Source: Bacteroidales bacterium
Lineage (GTDB): Bacteria > Bacteroidota > Bacteroidia > Bacteroidales > VadinHA17
DNA length: 64,000 bases
Reading direction: 5' to 3'
NCBI GenBank assembly: GCA_016928075.1
Contig: JAFGLJ010000029.1
Location: forward strand, 1 to 64,000
Shown here: piece by piece, positions 53,341 through 63,046 of the stretch
Layout of the letters: every line of letters begins with the position of its first letter
How positions within the stretch are numbered: position 1 is the stretch's first letter
Notes under the pieces: model-generated
Told to the model about the DNA's origin: nothing
What the model saw: the letters and a program-made list of their open reading frames with translations, nothing else
Database searches by the model: none
Made by a program: the position numbers and the translations under genes

Positions 53341-54121
53341 TAAAATATTCTGGGTTACCGGTGCTTCGTCAGGCATTGGTAAAGCAGTTGTTTACGAGCT
53401 TTTAAAAAGGGGAGCCGGTGTTATAGCCTCATCAAACAGGGCTGATGAACTGGAAGAGGTAAAGAAAAATAGCCGAGAGAAAATGCATTTGCTCAGTACT
53501 GTTATTTTTGACCTTGAGGATACGGGTATTATCGAGACGATAGTGGCACAACAGTTTAAGAAACATGGTCGTATAGATGTGCTTATCAACCTCGGAGGTG
53601 TAAGCCAGAGGGCAAAGATCACCGAGACACCACTCTGGCTTGACAGGAAGATAATGGAAATCAACTATTTCGGTACTATTGCCCTGAGTAAAGCAGTGCT
53701 TCCCTATATGATTGAACAGGGATCGGGTCATATAATGGCAACGAGCAGTATAGCAGGGCGGTTTGGCTTTCCCCTACGCTCAGCTTATTCTGCATCAAAG
53801 CAAGCCTTGCATGGCTTTTTTGAGACCCTGCATATTGAAAACCGGGAAAATAATGTAAAAGCTTCAGTAATCATACCGGGAAGGGTGAAAACCAATATTT
53901 CATTTAATGCTTTAACTTCTACAGGCTCAATACATGGGCAGTTGGATGCCGGGCAGGCAAGAGGTATATCTCCTGAAAAAGCTGCCAGGATGATACTCAG
54001 AGGATTAGAACGTAATAAAAGGGAAGTACTTGTCGGTGGAAAAGAGCTAATAATGTTGTTTGTAAGGAAGTTTTTTCCTTCAATTTTCTTTAATATTGCA
54101 TATAGAATGAAACCCTACTAG
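53327..54121 (+). CDS. Short-chain dehydrogenase/reductase
   Basis: 264 residues. NAD(P) loop WVTGASSGIGKAV, structural LINLGGVSQ (NxGG variant of NNAG), catalytic Ser in ATSSIAGRFG and YSASKQALHGFF (Tyr-x3-Lys) are intact. The C-terminal hydrophobic RKFFPSIFFNIAY may hold it near the membrane. Substrate unknown; overlap with the acyltransferase gene suggests a shared lipid pathway. Confidence 0.9.
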   Translation: MIYNNKIFWVTGASSGIGKAVVYELLKRGAGVIASSNRADELEEVKKNSREKMHLLSTVIFDLEDTGIIETIVAQQFKKHGRIDVLINLGGVSQRAKITETPLWLDRKIMEINYFGTIALSKAVLPYMIEQGSGHIMATSSIAGRFGFPLRSAYSASKQALHGFFETLHIENRENNVKASVIIPGRVKTNISFNALTSTGSIHGQLDAGQARGISPEKAARMILRGLERNKREVLVGGKELIMLFVRKFFPSIFFNIAYRMKPY

Positions 54122-54174
54122 ATATCAGTAATGCAATATTAAAGAGTTCCATACTTAAGTAAATAGTTAATATA

Positions 54175-55263
54175 ATGAAAAATTATCTTATAAGTGGTAT
54201 TCAGCAGATGGGAGTCGGGGTCAAGAATCTCCACGAAGCATGGGAATGGTACAGGAAATTTTTCGGCATGGATGTACCAATATTTGAAGAGGAAGCTGAG
54301 GCAAAGCTTATGCTTCCATATACAGGTGGTAAGCCCCGCATGCGCCATGCTGTACTTGCCATGAACCTGCAAAGCGGCGGAGGATTTGAAATATGGCAAT
54401 ACAAGGGACGGCAGCCAAAGGAAGTTAAAAGGGAAATACTGGCAGGTGATCTGGGTATTTTCGCATGCAAGATGAAAGTCAAAAATATCGGTGATGCACT
54501 TAATAATTTTAAAGATAAGGGTGCAAAGGTGCTTGGCGAACCTGATAAAGATCCGCTAAACAGAAATACATTTTTTATAAAAGACCCTTATAACAATCTC
54601 TTTCAATTTGTTGAAGCTTCTGACTGGTTCCTAAACGAGAAAAAAGTAAACGGGGGAGCGTACGGAGCAATAATTGGTGTTTCTGATATTGAAAAATCAC
54701 TCAGGGTGTATTCAGGAATACTGGGTTACGATAATGTCTTATACGACAAATCAGGCGTATTCAAAGATTTCAATAATCTTCCCGGGGGTGATCACGAATT
54801 CAGGCGTGTTTTATTAAGGCAGAGTAAACCTTTCAGGGGGGCCTTCAGCAGGTTATTTGGAGACAGTGTAATAGAACTTATAAGCGTTAAGGAAAGAAAG
54901 CCTTCAAAAATATTTGAAGACCGATACTGGGGCGACCCCGGCTTTATACACTTATGTTACGACATAAAAGGAATGGACCAGCTAAAGGAGCACTGCCTGA
55001 AAGAAGGTCATGCTTTCACTGTCGACAGCAAAAAAAGCCATGATATAAAAGGGTTTGATATGGGTGAAGCAGCAGGTCATTTTGCCTATATTGAAGATCC
55101 TGACGGTACACTGATCGAATTTGTCGAGACCCTGAAATTACCGATAATTAAGAAACTGGGTTGGTATATCGACCTTAGCAAACGCCACCCGGAGAAGAAC
55201 CTGCCGGCATGGATAATTAAGAGTCTGAGGTATATGAAAGTTAAGGATAAGAAAGATAATTAA
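54175..55263 (+). CDS. Two-domain VOC (glyoxalase/dioxygenase superfamily) protein
   Basis: 362 residues with two VOC modules: about 8–145 (GIQQMGVGVKNLHEAWEWYR … TFFIKDPYNNLFQFVE) and about 160–320 (AIIGVSDIEKSLRVYSGILG … FAYIEDPDGTLIEFVETLKL). Candidate metal ligands are His/Glu in the second module (GHFAYIEDPDGTLIEFVE), which looks more complete. Tail is basic. It follows the SDR gene by 53 bp; substrate unknown, perhaps a fatty-acid or aromatic compound. Confidence 0.82.
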   Translation: MKNYLISGIQQMGVGVKNLHEAWEWYRKFFGMDVPIFEEEAEAKLMLPYTGGKPRMRHAVLAMNLQSGGGFEIWQYKGRQPKEVKREILAGDLGIFACKMKVKNIGDALNNFKDKGAKVLGEPDKDPLNRNTFFIKDPYNNLFQFVEASDWFLNEKKVNGGAYGAIIGVSDIEKSLRVYSGILGYDNVLYDKSGVFKDFNNLPGGDHEFRRVLLRQSKPFRGAFSRLFGDSVIELISVKERKPSKIFEDRYWGDPGFIHLCYDIKGMDQLKEHCLKEGHAFTVDSKKSHDIKGFDMGEAAGHFAYIEDPDGTLIEFVETLKLPIIKKLGWYIDLSKRHPEKNLPAWIIKSLRYMKVKDKKDN

Positions 55264-56499
55264 CTACGAACTTGATGTTTCACTGGCTTTTACAGCTAGC
55301 TTTTCATTTTCGCGCAGTACCCTCATTACGTTACCTCCCCATATCTTTTCTATCTCAGCCCTGGAATAACCGCGCCTGAGCAGTTCAATGGTAATGTTTT
55401 TCATCTGCGACACATCCATGGCACCCTCTATGCCTCCTCCCCCGTCGAAGTCGCTACCTATACCAACATGATCAATTCCAATTAATTGAACGACATGATC
55501 AATATGATCAACGGCATCTTCAACTGTAGCAAGTTTACGGTATTTCTCCCTTACCTCATAATATTCCCTCCTGGCCATGTTAAATTCCTCCTCTGAAAGG
55601 CCTTCAAAATCATTATATTTCTCCCTTATTTCTGCCAGTTTTTCCTCGAGGACAGGGTTTGGCTCAGGTTGCTTAAGGTAATTACTCAGGATGCATATCT
55701 GTATTACACCACCATTATCCTTGAGGGCCATCAACATTTCGTCGTCAAGGTTGCGCGGGCTCTCGCACAGTGCCCGACAGGATGAATGAGAAGCAATAAC
55801 AGGGGAGGTGCTTATTTCTATTACATCATAAAATGCCTCATCAGAAATATGGGATACATCAACCATCATCCCCAGCCTGTTCATTTCCTTCACCACTTTT
55901 TCGCCAAATTCAGATAAGCCATTATGCTCAGGACCACGGTCATCTGTAGACGAATCGCATATATCATTATTTCTGGAATGAGAAAGGGTGATATACCTTG
56001 CCCCCAGGTCATAGAATTCTTTCACTTTAGTAAGATCCATGCCAACAGGATAACCATTCTCAATGCCTGTAAATGCAATTCGTTTCCCTGTTTTTTTGAT
56101 ACGGTAAGCATCATCAACGGTGTAAGCCCTTTCCGCCATCCCTGAATTTTTCTCTACATTTTCGTGTATTCTCCGGAAGGTCTCAACTGCCCTATTGTAT
56201 GCATCCTTATACCCTTCCGGTGTTCTGGGTCCCTGCCCGATAAACACAGCAAAGAATTCAGCATCAAGGCCTCCTTCCACCATTCTTGGAAAATCGACAC
56301 AACCATCTTCATTCTCTACCCCAAGATCAAAATCTGACCTCATAAGCCTCATCGGTGTATCACAATGAGTATCAACAGTCAGGACAGCCTTATGGATCTT
56401 ATCTGCCTTTTTTGTAATTCTTGCTTCCTCGTCACCGCATGACGAAAGTGCAAATGATATAAGAATTATTACCGAGATAAGGAGATTTCTTTTCATCAC
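55264..56499 (-). CDS. Membrane dipeptidase (peptidase family M19), exported lipoprotein
   Basis: Zinc dipeptidase. 411 residues with a lipobox LSSCG at about residue 21, so probably a lipoprotein. Binuclear metal motifs: VDTHCDTPMRL (His-x-Asp), FTGIENG (Glu), VDVSHIS and SHSSCRALCESPRNL for the later His residues, and GSDFDGGG for the final Asp. Likely acts on D- or L-dipeptides in the periplasm. It is convergent with the VOC gene by abutment at 55263/55264. Confidence 0.9.
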   Translation of the reverse strand: MMKRNLLISVIILISFALSSCGDEEARITKKADKIHKAVLTVDTHCDTPMRLMRSDFDLGVENEDGCVDFPRMVEGGLDAEFFAVFIGQGPRTPEGYKDAYNRAVETFRRIHENVEKNSGMAERAYTVDDAYRIKKTGKRIAFTGIENGYPVGMDLTKVKEFYDLGARYITLSHSRNNDICDSSTDDRGPEHNGLSEFGEKVVKEMNRLGMMVDVSHISDEAFYDVIEISTSPVIASHSSCRALCESPRNLDDEMLMALKDNGGVIQICILSNYLKQPEPNPVLEEKLAEIREKYNDFEGLSEEEFNMARREYYEVREKYRKLATVEDAVDHIDHVVQLIGIDHVGIGSDFDGGGGIEGAMDVSQMKNITIELLRRGYSRAEIEKIWGGNVMRVLRENEKLAVKASETSSS

Positions 56500-56983
56500 A
56501 ACATTTTATTTGGTAGAACTTCAAAATTAGATAAAATGCATTCAGGAAAGAAGAAATTGAACTACTGCAGAACAGTTTTTAACAAAGATTAACAAAGAAG
56601 CCCCTGACGTTAAGGTCAGGGGCAGCCATGAAAAGAATGGAAAAATTGCTTTTGGACAGTAAAAAGCACGAAATCTGTTTTCTGATAGGAGAAAGGATCA
56701 GAAACCTGATCAGTTTTAAGGAGATGCTTTACTGTCTAAGGTTATGATTAATTGTTAAAATGCTGAATCAGTAACAAGAAGGGGACAAAATGATTGGATT
56801 TTTTTATAGTAAACAGGAGTGATGAACCTATTAATTTTTCATTGACCGTGTGTTATAGGCAAGTCTTTTCAATTATTCTTTTGGCTGGCAATAGTCTTTT
56901 TTACTGCTTCGAGGTGAAGATATGCTATCGATAACTAACGGATGTACAGCAAATGATTTAATATTATTAATTTGAAACTTAAA
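56500..56983. other. 484-bp AT-rich intergenic region holding repeat copy 1
   Basis: No gene is supported. It contains the first copy of a 73-bp direct repeat (56592–56664). After the repeat a reading frame on the plus strand (56629 onward, MKRMEKLLLDSK…) stays open for 39 codons and is almost certainly chance. The remaining sequence shows no clear promoter or terminator. It may mark the edge of an inserted segment. Confidence 0.5.
56592..56664. repeat. 73-bp direct repeat, copy 1, with a GC-rich hairpin
   Basis: 72 of 73 bases match copy 2 at 59607–59679 (the single difference is A at 56612 versus G). It contains a perfect 9-bp palindromic arm pair, GCCCCTGAC … GTCAGGGGC, around a 6-nt loop, followed by AGCCATGAAAAGAATGG and a stretch ending GGACAGTAAAA. 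Confidence 0.9.
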
Positions 56984-59062
56984 TTACCAGACAAATCTAC
57001 AATTACTTAGTCCTGTTATAGATACACAATTTTTACAGCCGTAGATCTTTGTTATTTTCTTATCTAAAAATCCTCGACTATTATATATAACTGTAGATGA
57101 GGACTTTTGTAAAGCTTGAAATTCTGGCTTAAGAATAACTTCCCCGGATTTTCTTATAATATTACCATTTTCATCTAAACAAAGGAACTTTTGATTTTTT
57201 GGTTTGCCAAATTCGTAAAGTATGGTTTGAATGGAGTTTCCGGAAACAAGGTCTTTTATACCTACCCAATCAATAAGGGAAGGATTGTAAGGATTGCTAT
57301 AAAATTCCTTTTTTAAAATTTCTATCCCGTACACATTTAATAAGACGGCATAACTCGCACGACCATATGAATCATATTGCAAGACCTCGGTCACGTATGA
57401 ATCTTCTTCAATAATTCTTTTGATCTTAGGAATAACATTCGCGGCAACTTGTGTTTTTGAATCTGCCAGAATTCTTGCAGCTTTGATTCGCATTTCTGCA
57501 TCATCAGAATCTAATGTACTTATGTATATATCAATACATCTTGGATTATTCATATCAAGTAAAGCAACTCTTGCTGCTTTTTTTACATTTGAATCAAGAT
57601 CCTCGTTCATTGTAGATATAAGATTCTCCAAAGCTTTCGGGTCATTTATTTCACCTAGAGTTCTTGCTGATCCCTGTCGAATAACAGCATCCTCATGTTT
57701 TAAGGCACTTATTAAAGGATCAACTGCTGACATGTCCAATTCTTTCAATTTATCCCATTTCTGAGCAGCTATTAAGTAGGCAAATTTTTGATCTGGATTT
57801 TCCGGCACCCACTTTAAAGAATCTAAAACCTTGGTAATTTGTAATCCTGCTGCGGCATTCTCATCATTCAGGGCGGCGATTAATGAATTAATATCTAGAT
57901 AGCCCACACATAAAAGCCCTTCAAATGCATTTTTACTAAGATGCTCTGATTGGGACTTTAAAAAGGGTAATAAATGTAAAACTATATCACCATCTTTCAG
58001 GGCTGTGAGTACATCATCAACATTTGATTCACATAATTCGCGCAGAGAATACATGCTATAAGATTGTACATTAGCATTCTCGTCGTTCATAGCACTAATT
58101 AGAGGATCAACACATTCGGCAGTCCCGATCTTCCACAGAATAGTTACAATATCTTCTCGGATTTGTGCATCCTTTTCAGTTTCTAATTGAGTTTTTAAAA
58201 AAGGCACAAATTCTTCTCTACTAATTCTTTTTATATTTGGATTTGTAGGACTTAGAATAAATCTAAGGTCTTTATTAGCACGGATTATATCAAATAAAGA
58301 TTCCAATGTACTAAGGTTTAGATGATCTGCATTATACATAAGTGAATAAGCGGCTGTCTGACGAACTATATTGTCTTGATCTCCTAAAGCAAAAATTAAT
58401 GGTTGAATATTACGCGGATCAGGAATCAGTCCAAGAGCTTTTGATATACTAAGTCTACAATTAGAATTTTCACTTTTATACAGTAATTTAATCATAGGTT
58501 CAACTGCACGAGTATCTTTTAGCTCGCCAAGTGCTGTTGCAACGCTTGCCTGAGATTCTTTATCATTCTGTAAAATTTCAATCAGTGGCTCGACAGCTCG
58601 GGGATCTTTTAGCTTGCCAAGTGCTGTTGCAACTCTTGTCCGAGAGTCTTTATCATTTTGTAAAATTTTAATTAGTGGTTCGACAGCTCGGGGATCCTTT
58701 ATTTCACCAAGAACATTTGCCGCATTTTCTCGAATTTTTTTGTTCTTTCTCATTTCACTTAATAGTATGTCTACTGAGGGTTGACCGATTATTATAAGTG
58801 CTTTCTCTGCGCGCGATGCACGAGTATCATAAAGAGGATCTATATAATCTTTTGTTTTTGCTTTAAATACATCAATTAAAATTTGAACCACTTCAGGAGT
58901 ACCAATTCTCCCTAAAGCAAGGGCAGCATCATTTATTTCTCCAATGTCGCAACTGTTTATCAATGAATTTTTTAGTTCTTCAACATCTTTTTCTTGAGAA
59001 TACAATGGAGTTAGTATAAAGAAAATGCCAAAGAACACGATAACAAATTTTATGTACCACAT
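56984..59062 (-). CDS. Exported HEAT-repeat protein, probably acquired
   Basis: 692 residues with signal peptide MWYIKFVIVFFGIFFILTPL. It is built mostly of HEAT/PBS-lyase-like repeats of about 30 residues (AAN VLGEIKDPRAVEPLIKILQ, VATALGKLKDPRAVEPLIEI, ARTLGEINDPKALENLIS and others). From about residue 118 to 185 three repeats are nearly identical and are also repeated at DNA level with a 90-bp period. Such repeats usually mediate protein binding; partner unknown. The C-terminal ~80 residues (Gly/Cys-containing, YGCKNCVSITGLSNC) are not HEAT-like. The gene is visibly more AT-rich than its neighbours and is bracketed by a 73-bp direct repeat, suggesting lateral gain. No operon partner. Confidence 0.8.
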   Translation of the reverse strand: MWYIKFVIVFFGIFFILTPLYSQEKDVEELKNSLINSCDIGEINDAALALGRIGTPEVVQILIDVFKAKTKDYIDPLYDTRASRAEKALIIIGQPSVDILLSEMRKNKKIRENAANVLGEIKDPRAVEPLIKILQNDKDSRTRVATALGKLKDPRAVEPLIEILQNDKESQASVATALGELKDTRAVEPMIKLLYKSENSNCRLSISKALGLIPDPRNIQPLIFALGDQDNIVRQTAAYSLMYNADHLNLSTLESLFDIIRANKDLRFILSPTNPNIKRISREEFVPFLKTQLETEKDAQIREDIVTILWKIGTAECVDPLISAMNDENANVQSYSMYSLRELCESNVDDVLTALKDGDIVLHLLPFLKSQSEHLSKNAFEGLLCVGYLDINSLIAALNDENAAAGLQITKVLDSLKWVPENPDQKFAYLIAAQKWDKLKELDMSAVDPLISALKHEDAVIRQGSARTLGEINDPKALENLISTMNEDLDSNVKKAARVALLDMNNPRCIDIYISTLDSDDAEMRIKAARILADSKTQVAANVIPKIKRIIEEDSYVTEVLQYDSYGRASYAVLLNVYGIEILKKEFYSNPYNPSLIDWVGIKDLVSGNSIQTILYEFGKPKNQKFLCLDENGNIIRKSGEVILKPEFQALQKSSSTVIYNSRGFLDKKITKIYGCKNCVSITGLSNCRFVW
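58501..58700. repeat. 90-bp internal near-repeats within the HEAT-repeat gene
   Basis: The stretch CGACAGCTCGGGGATC occurs at 58591 and again at 58681, exactly 90 bp apart, with nearly identical sequence between, and a more diverged unit begins near 58501. One unit encodes 30 residues, one HEAT repeat. This points to recent duplication inside the gene. Confidence 0.8.
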
Positions 59063-59935
59063 AATTACCCTCCTTTTCTGTATAAAATAACTGTTAATAC
59101 ATTCGTATGACCAACTAATAAATAGGTCACGAAATTGCCATTTATGATTTGTTAACTTTAAGATAAATTTTTAAGGATTTTAGAATTATTAATCACTATA
59201 TTATCATACTATACTCTTACTTCACAGCAATGTAGATAGATGCACTTTAGGGCTTCCATTTCTTATAAGTAAAGTTAAATCATATTTAAACCAAAGTCAA
59301 TTTTATTATAAGCTTAGTGGCTCAGAGTAATTAAGTTATGAAAGTAATTAATACTATACAAACAAGAATCATTGATAGCTATCCTGTCCTTTAAGGTATG
59401 TCTCGATGCTTCATATCAGGCTAAAATAGAACCAGAGTTTTATTACTTATTTAAAGAAAGTAATTTACGCAATTCTATTCAAATATAGCGACAATCATGT
59501 TCAAGAAGAGTATCAGAAACTCAGATTCTGAAATTCTCTCATCAGGCATAATTGCTGGAAAAATTATCTGTACCCCGAAGGTATCCCATTTTACTACAGG
59601 ATATATACAAAGAAGCCCCTGACGTTGAGGTCAGGGGCAGCCATGAAAAGAATGGAAAAATTGCTTTTGGACAGTAAAAGCATCATTTAAGCCTAAAGCT
59701 TAATAATCTTTTAAACATTACGTTTATCACCATTCTTATATAACATGGTAAAAGTATGAAAAATAAGGCCAAAAAGCAATTATCTGAATTTTAATTCAAT
59801 AAATATCCGCATTTTTTACACCAAAGACTGATAAATGATGGTAAACCAGCGTTTTCAGTATATTAAAGACTTCCCTCTTTAAAAAAATTAATGTCGCGTC
59901 CGGTAAGTAGTAAAAATACTATTTTTGTCCTCATT
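59063..59935. other. Long AT-rich intergenic region upstream of the EamA gene, holding repeat copy 2
   Basis: About 870 bp without a supported gene. The first ~540 bp are very AT-rich with no domain-like reading frame; the second direct-repeat copy lies at 59607–59679. A TATTTTTG -7-like box (59920–59927) precedes the chosen EamA start at 59936, but no -33 partner is clear. An in-frame ATG at 59891 would start the EamA gene earlier. Confidence 0.5.
59607..59679. repeat. 73-bp direct repeat, copy 2
   Basis: Same orientation as copy 1, offset 3015 bp, 72/73 identical, including the GCCCCTGAC/GTCAGGGGC hairpin. The two copies bracket the HEAT-repeat gene. Confidence 0.9.
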
Positions 59936-60802
59936 ATGCTCAGAGATAAATTAATCAACTGGTCATTACTTTTTCTATTATCTCTTATCTGGGGAACATC
60001 ATTCATACTTATGAAGAAGGGCCTGAGGTCTTTTGATGCCCTCCAGATTGCTTCTCTTAGGATTTTTATCAGTTATATTTTTCTCCTGCCTGTAGCTATT
60101 CTTAATATAAGAAAACTAAATCCGGATAACGTGCTGAGCCTGATTATAATAGGGTTGATAGGTAATGCTCTGCCTGCCTTTTTATATCCTTTTGCTCAAA
60201 GGAGAATAGACAGCTCTGTGGCTGGCATGCTCAATTCATTAACTCCTCTTTTTACTTTGTTAACGGGTATACTAATATACAACCGGAAAGCCAGGTTGAG
60301 CCAGGTCGCAGGAATACTTATCGGTTTGGCAGGTGCTGCCGGGTTACTCTACAGGGGTTCTCTTTCATTTAATCCGCTGGGATTGCTTATCGTACTTGCT
60401 ACATTTTTCTACGGTATAAGTTCCAACCAGGTAACTCTCATTAAAAATCTTAACGGTATCGTTATTGCTTCACTGGCATTTTTCATTATAGGCCCTTTTG
60501 CCGGTATTTCACTTCTTTTGAGTGACTTCGGGCCAGCGATGGAGACTGAAAACTGGCTGCGCAACCTCGGCTTTATTTCCATATTATCAGTTTTTGGTTC
60601 AGGTATTGCAGTAGGTCTATTTAATATACTTATAATAAGAACATCACCGGTATATGCTGTCTCTGTAACCTACCTGGCCCCCCTGGTGTCAACACTTTGG
60701 GGGTTTGCAGATGGTGAGAATATTACTCTCTTTATGATTATTTCTGTAATTTGTATTCTCGCTGGTGTTTACCTTACGATACAAAGGAAAACCCCGGGAT
60801 AA
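59936..60802 (+). CDS. EamA/DMT-superfamily transporter
   Basis: 288 residues from MLRDKLINWSLLFLLSLIWG with about ten membrane segments in two EamA halves. N-terminal SLIWGTSFILMKKGL and the second-half ATFFYGISSNQVTL with the ending AGVYLTIQRK are family-typical. The longer start at 59891 would place 15 polar residues before the first helix. Substrate is unknown; relatives export amino acids or metabolites. lnt follows after 14 bp. Confidence 0.87.
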   Translation: MLRDKLINWSLLFLLSLIWGTSFILMKKGLRSFDALQIASLRIFISYIFLLPVAILNIRKLNPDNVLSLIIIGLIGNALPAFLYPFAQRRIDSSVAGMLNSLTPLFTLLTGILIYNRKARLSQVAGILIGLAGAAGLLYRGSLSFNPLGLLIVLATFFYGISSNQVTLIKNLNGIVIASLAFFIIGPFAGISLLLSDFGPAMETENWLRNLGFISILSVFGSGIAVGLFNILIIRTSPVYAVSVTYLAPLVSTLWGFADGENITLFMIISVICILAGVYLTIQRKTPG

Positions 60803-60816
60803 ATTAAATATTCAGG

Positions 60817-62427
60817 ATGAAAAACAAGTTATGGTTAGTTTCTTTGCTGGGTGGTTTGTTATGCGGGCTTGCCTGGTATGAAAAGTCTACAGGGCTGGTA
60901 ATGCTGTTTGCTCTTGTGCCTTTTCTATATATCTTCAATTACACCAGCAATAAAAATGATCCACACAGCCTGTTATTCCTGAGGGTGCTGCCAGGTTTCA
61001 TTTTATATAACATCCTGACTATATCCTGGTTGCGCAATGCAACTATAACAGGTGCATTATATGCAGTTACAGCTAATGCTTTCCTGATGTCAACAGTATT
61101 CTGGATTGCATCAGTGATTTACAGAAGGTCATCATCGTTCCTGGGATATACCAGCCTCCTGAGTTTCTGGATCATCATGGAACATATAAACACCAGGGTA
61201 AGTATATTAACTCCATGGCTTAATCTCGGCAATGCACTGGGTAACGATATACTCTTTATCCAGTGGTACGATGTAACAGGTATAACAGGAGGCACATTAT
61301 GGATACTCCTTTGTAACCTTTCTCTGTTCTTTCTTATCTTCTCACCAGATAAAACAAAGAGAAACCTCATAAGACAAACAGTTATAATCCTTTTATTGAT
61401 GTTGATTCCTTCATGTTTTTCAGCATGCAAGTATCATAAATATGAACGTATTGGAGAGAAGTCTGAATTTATTATAATCCAGCCCAATATTGATCCTTAC
61501 AATGAGAAATTCAGTGGTTACCCCTTTGAAATGCAATTAAGGGAAATGTTGAGTATTGCTCAAAAGAATATAATTGATGATACTGACTGGATAATACTTC
61601 CTGAAACAGCAGTGGATGATCCTTTCTATGAAGAATACGTGCTTAAGAATAAGTATTACCTGATGATTGATTCTCTGCTTGATGATTACTCCGGAATAAG
61701 CCTGGTTACTGGTGCCACCACAATGAGATCATTTCATGAATCGGACACTAACCTGCCACCGGGAGCTTCCAGAATCGAAGGCAGCAGGGTTTATTATGAG
61801 GTTTATAACAGCGCCATGCAGGTTAATCCGGGTTCAGATGTTCATTTCTATCACAAATCGAAACTTGTTCCAGGAATAGAAAAGAAGATCAGGGCATTGC
61901 CGAAATTTATTAAAGATAAGATAATACCTGACCTGGGAGGCACAATGACAGGTTATGGCTCACAGGATGATAGAACTGTTTTCTTCCACCCTGACAGTAT
62001 TGCAAGGGTTGCCCCGGTTATTTGTTATGAATCAGTTTACGGGGAATTCGTGACAGAATATATCAGGAATGGTTCAAATGTCATAATAATAATTACAAAT
62101 GATGGCTGGTGGGAAAATACTGCCGGGTATAAACAACATCTGATGTTTGCCAGGATCAGGGCTATTGAAAACAGGAGGTCGATAGCCAGAGCAGCCAACA
62201 CAGGCATTTCATGCTTTATCGATCAGAAAGGCAGGATAATAAAACAGTTAGGCTGGTGGGAAAAAGGGGTTTTGAGTCAATCTTTAAGCCTTAATAACAA
62301 AATGACTTTTTACTCCTCGAATGGGGATTATATATCAAGGTATGTAAGTATCTTCGGAGTATTCATACTTATAATAACATTCATAGCAGCACCAATAAGG
62401 AAATTGCGAGACCCTTATATTTTTTAA
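60817..62427 (+). CDS. lnt: Apolipoprotein N-acyltransferase Lnt
   Basis: Adds the third acyl chain to lipoproteins at the inner membrane. 536 residues: N-terminal membrane domain (about 1–205) then a nitrilase-like domain with the Glu-Lys-Cys triad in IILPETAVDDPF, FYHKSKLVPGIE and VAPVICYESVYGEF, plus TNDGWWENTAGYKQHLMFAR. A final membrane helix (YVSIFGVFILIITFIAAPIR) anchors the C-terminus. Complete by length and motifs. Confidence 0.92.
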   Translation: MKNKLWLVSLLGGLLCGLAWYEKSTGLVMLFALVPFLYIFNYTSNKNDPHSLLFLRVLPGFILYNILTISWLRNATITGALYAVTANAFLMSTVFWIASVIYRRSSSFLGYTSLLSFWIIMEHINTRVSILTPWLNLGNALGNDILFIQWYDVTGITGGTLWILLCNLSLFFLIFSPDKTKRNLIRQTVIILLLMLIPSCFSACKYHKYERIGEKSEFIIIQPNIDPYNEKFSGYPFEMQLREMLSIAQKNIIDDTDWIILPETAVDDPFYEEYVLKNKYYLMIDSLLDDYSGISLVTGATTMRSFHESDTNLPPGASRIEGSRVYYEVYNSAMQVNPGSDVHFYHKSKLVPGIEKKIRALPKFIKDKIIPDLGGTMTGYGSQDDRTVFFHPDSIARVAPVICYESVYGEFVTEYIRNGSNVIIIITNDGWWENTAGYKQHLMFARIRAIENRRSIARAANTGISCFIDQKGRIIKQLGWWEKGVLSQSLSLNNKMTFYSSNGDYISRYVSIFGVFILIITFIAAPIRKLRDPYIF

Positions 62428-62485
62428 TAAATAATATGCAACCCGGACGTAATGTTCTTGTCATTTAGTATGTGATAATAATTCC

Positions 62486-63046
62486 GTGACCCAGGAACAG
62501 ACTAAAATAGACTTTACTGTAATAGAGGCCTGTAGGAAAGGTAACAGGCTCGCACAGTACACCCTCTACAATCAATATTCAAGAGCAATGTATAACCTGG
62601 CTTACAGGATGATGAATAATAAAGAAGATGCTGAGGACATGTTGCAGGATGCTTTTACAGATGCTTTTACCAAGCTCGGTTCTTTCAGGTATGAATCAAC
62701 ATTTGGTGCATGGCTTAAAACAATACTAATAAATAAATGCATTAACCAGCTCAGGAAAAAGAAAGTGGAAATGGTAACTGAAGATATCCCTGAGAACTTA
62801 AATGATAATATTGACGATTCGGAATTGACTTTCCATGGCGACATTCAGAAGGTATTCAGAGCTATTGAGAAACTACCCGATGGTTACAGGATTGTCTTTA
62901 CCCTTTACCTGCTTGAAGGATATGACCATTCAGAAATCGGGGATATCCTTGGAATATCAGAGTCAACATCAAAAACACAGTATCACAGGGCAAAAATAAA
63001 GTTAAAAAAAATACTTGCAGAGGAGGATCTGAAATGGACAAACTAG
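62486..63046 (+). CDS. ECF-family RNA polymerase sigma factor
   Basis: 186 residues starting at a GTG codon (MTQEQTKIDFTVIEACRKGN). Sigma-2 motifs NKEDAEDMLQDAFTDAFTKL and STFGAWLKTILINKCINQLR; sigma-4 LPDGYRIVFTLYLLEGYDHS and EIGDILGISESTSKTQYHRA. The next gene overlaps by 13 bp and encodes a single-pass membrane protein likely to be its anti-sigma factor. This resembles the sigma operon at 16316–18184 but with a different partner. Confidence 0.92.
   Translation: MTQEQTKIDFTVIEACRKGNRLAQYTLYNQYSRAMYNLAYRMMNNKEDAEDMLQDAFTDAFTKLGSFRYESTFGAWLKTILINKCINQLRKKKVEMVTEDIPENLNDNIDDSELTFHGDIQKVFRAIEKLPDGYRIVFTLYLLEGYDHSEIGDILGISESTSKTQYHRAKIKLKKILAEEDLKWTN

Noticed and set aside
56629-56748. Small plus-strand ORF MKRMEKLLLDSK… in repeat copy 1
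   Set aside because: In copy 2 the same start runs into a stop after 15 codons with a different ending, so it is unlikely to be a conserved peptide.
59063-59606. Possible decayed transposase or gene in the AT-rich spacer
   Set aside because: No reading frame of useful length or recognisable motif was seen on either strand.
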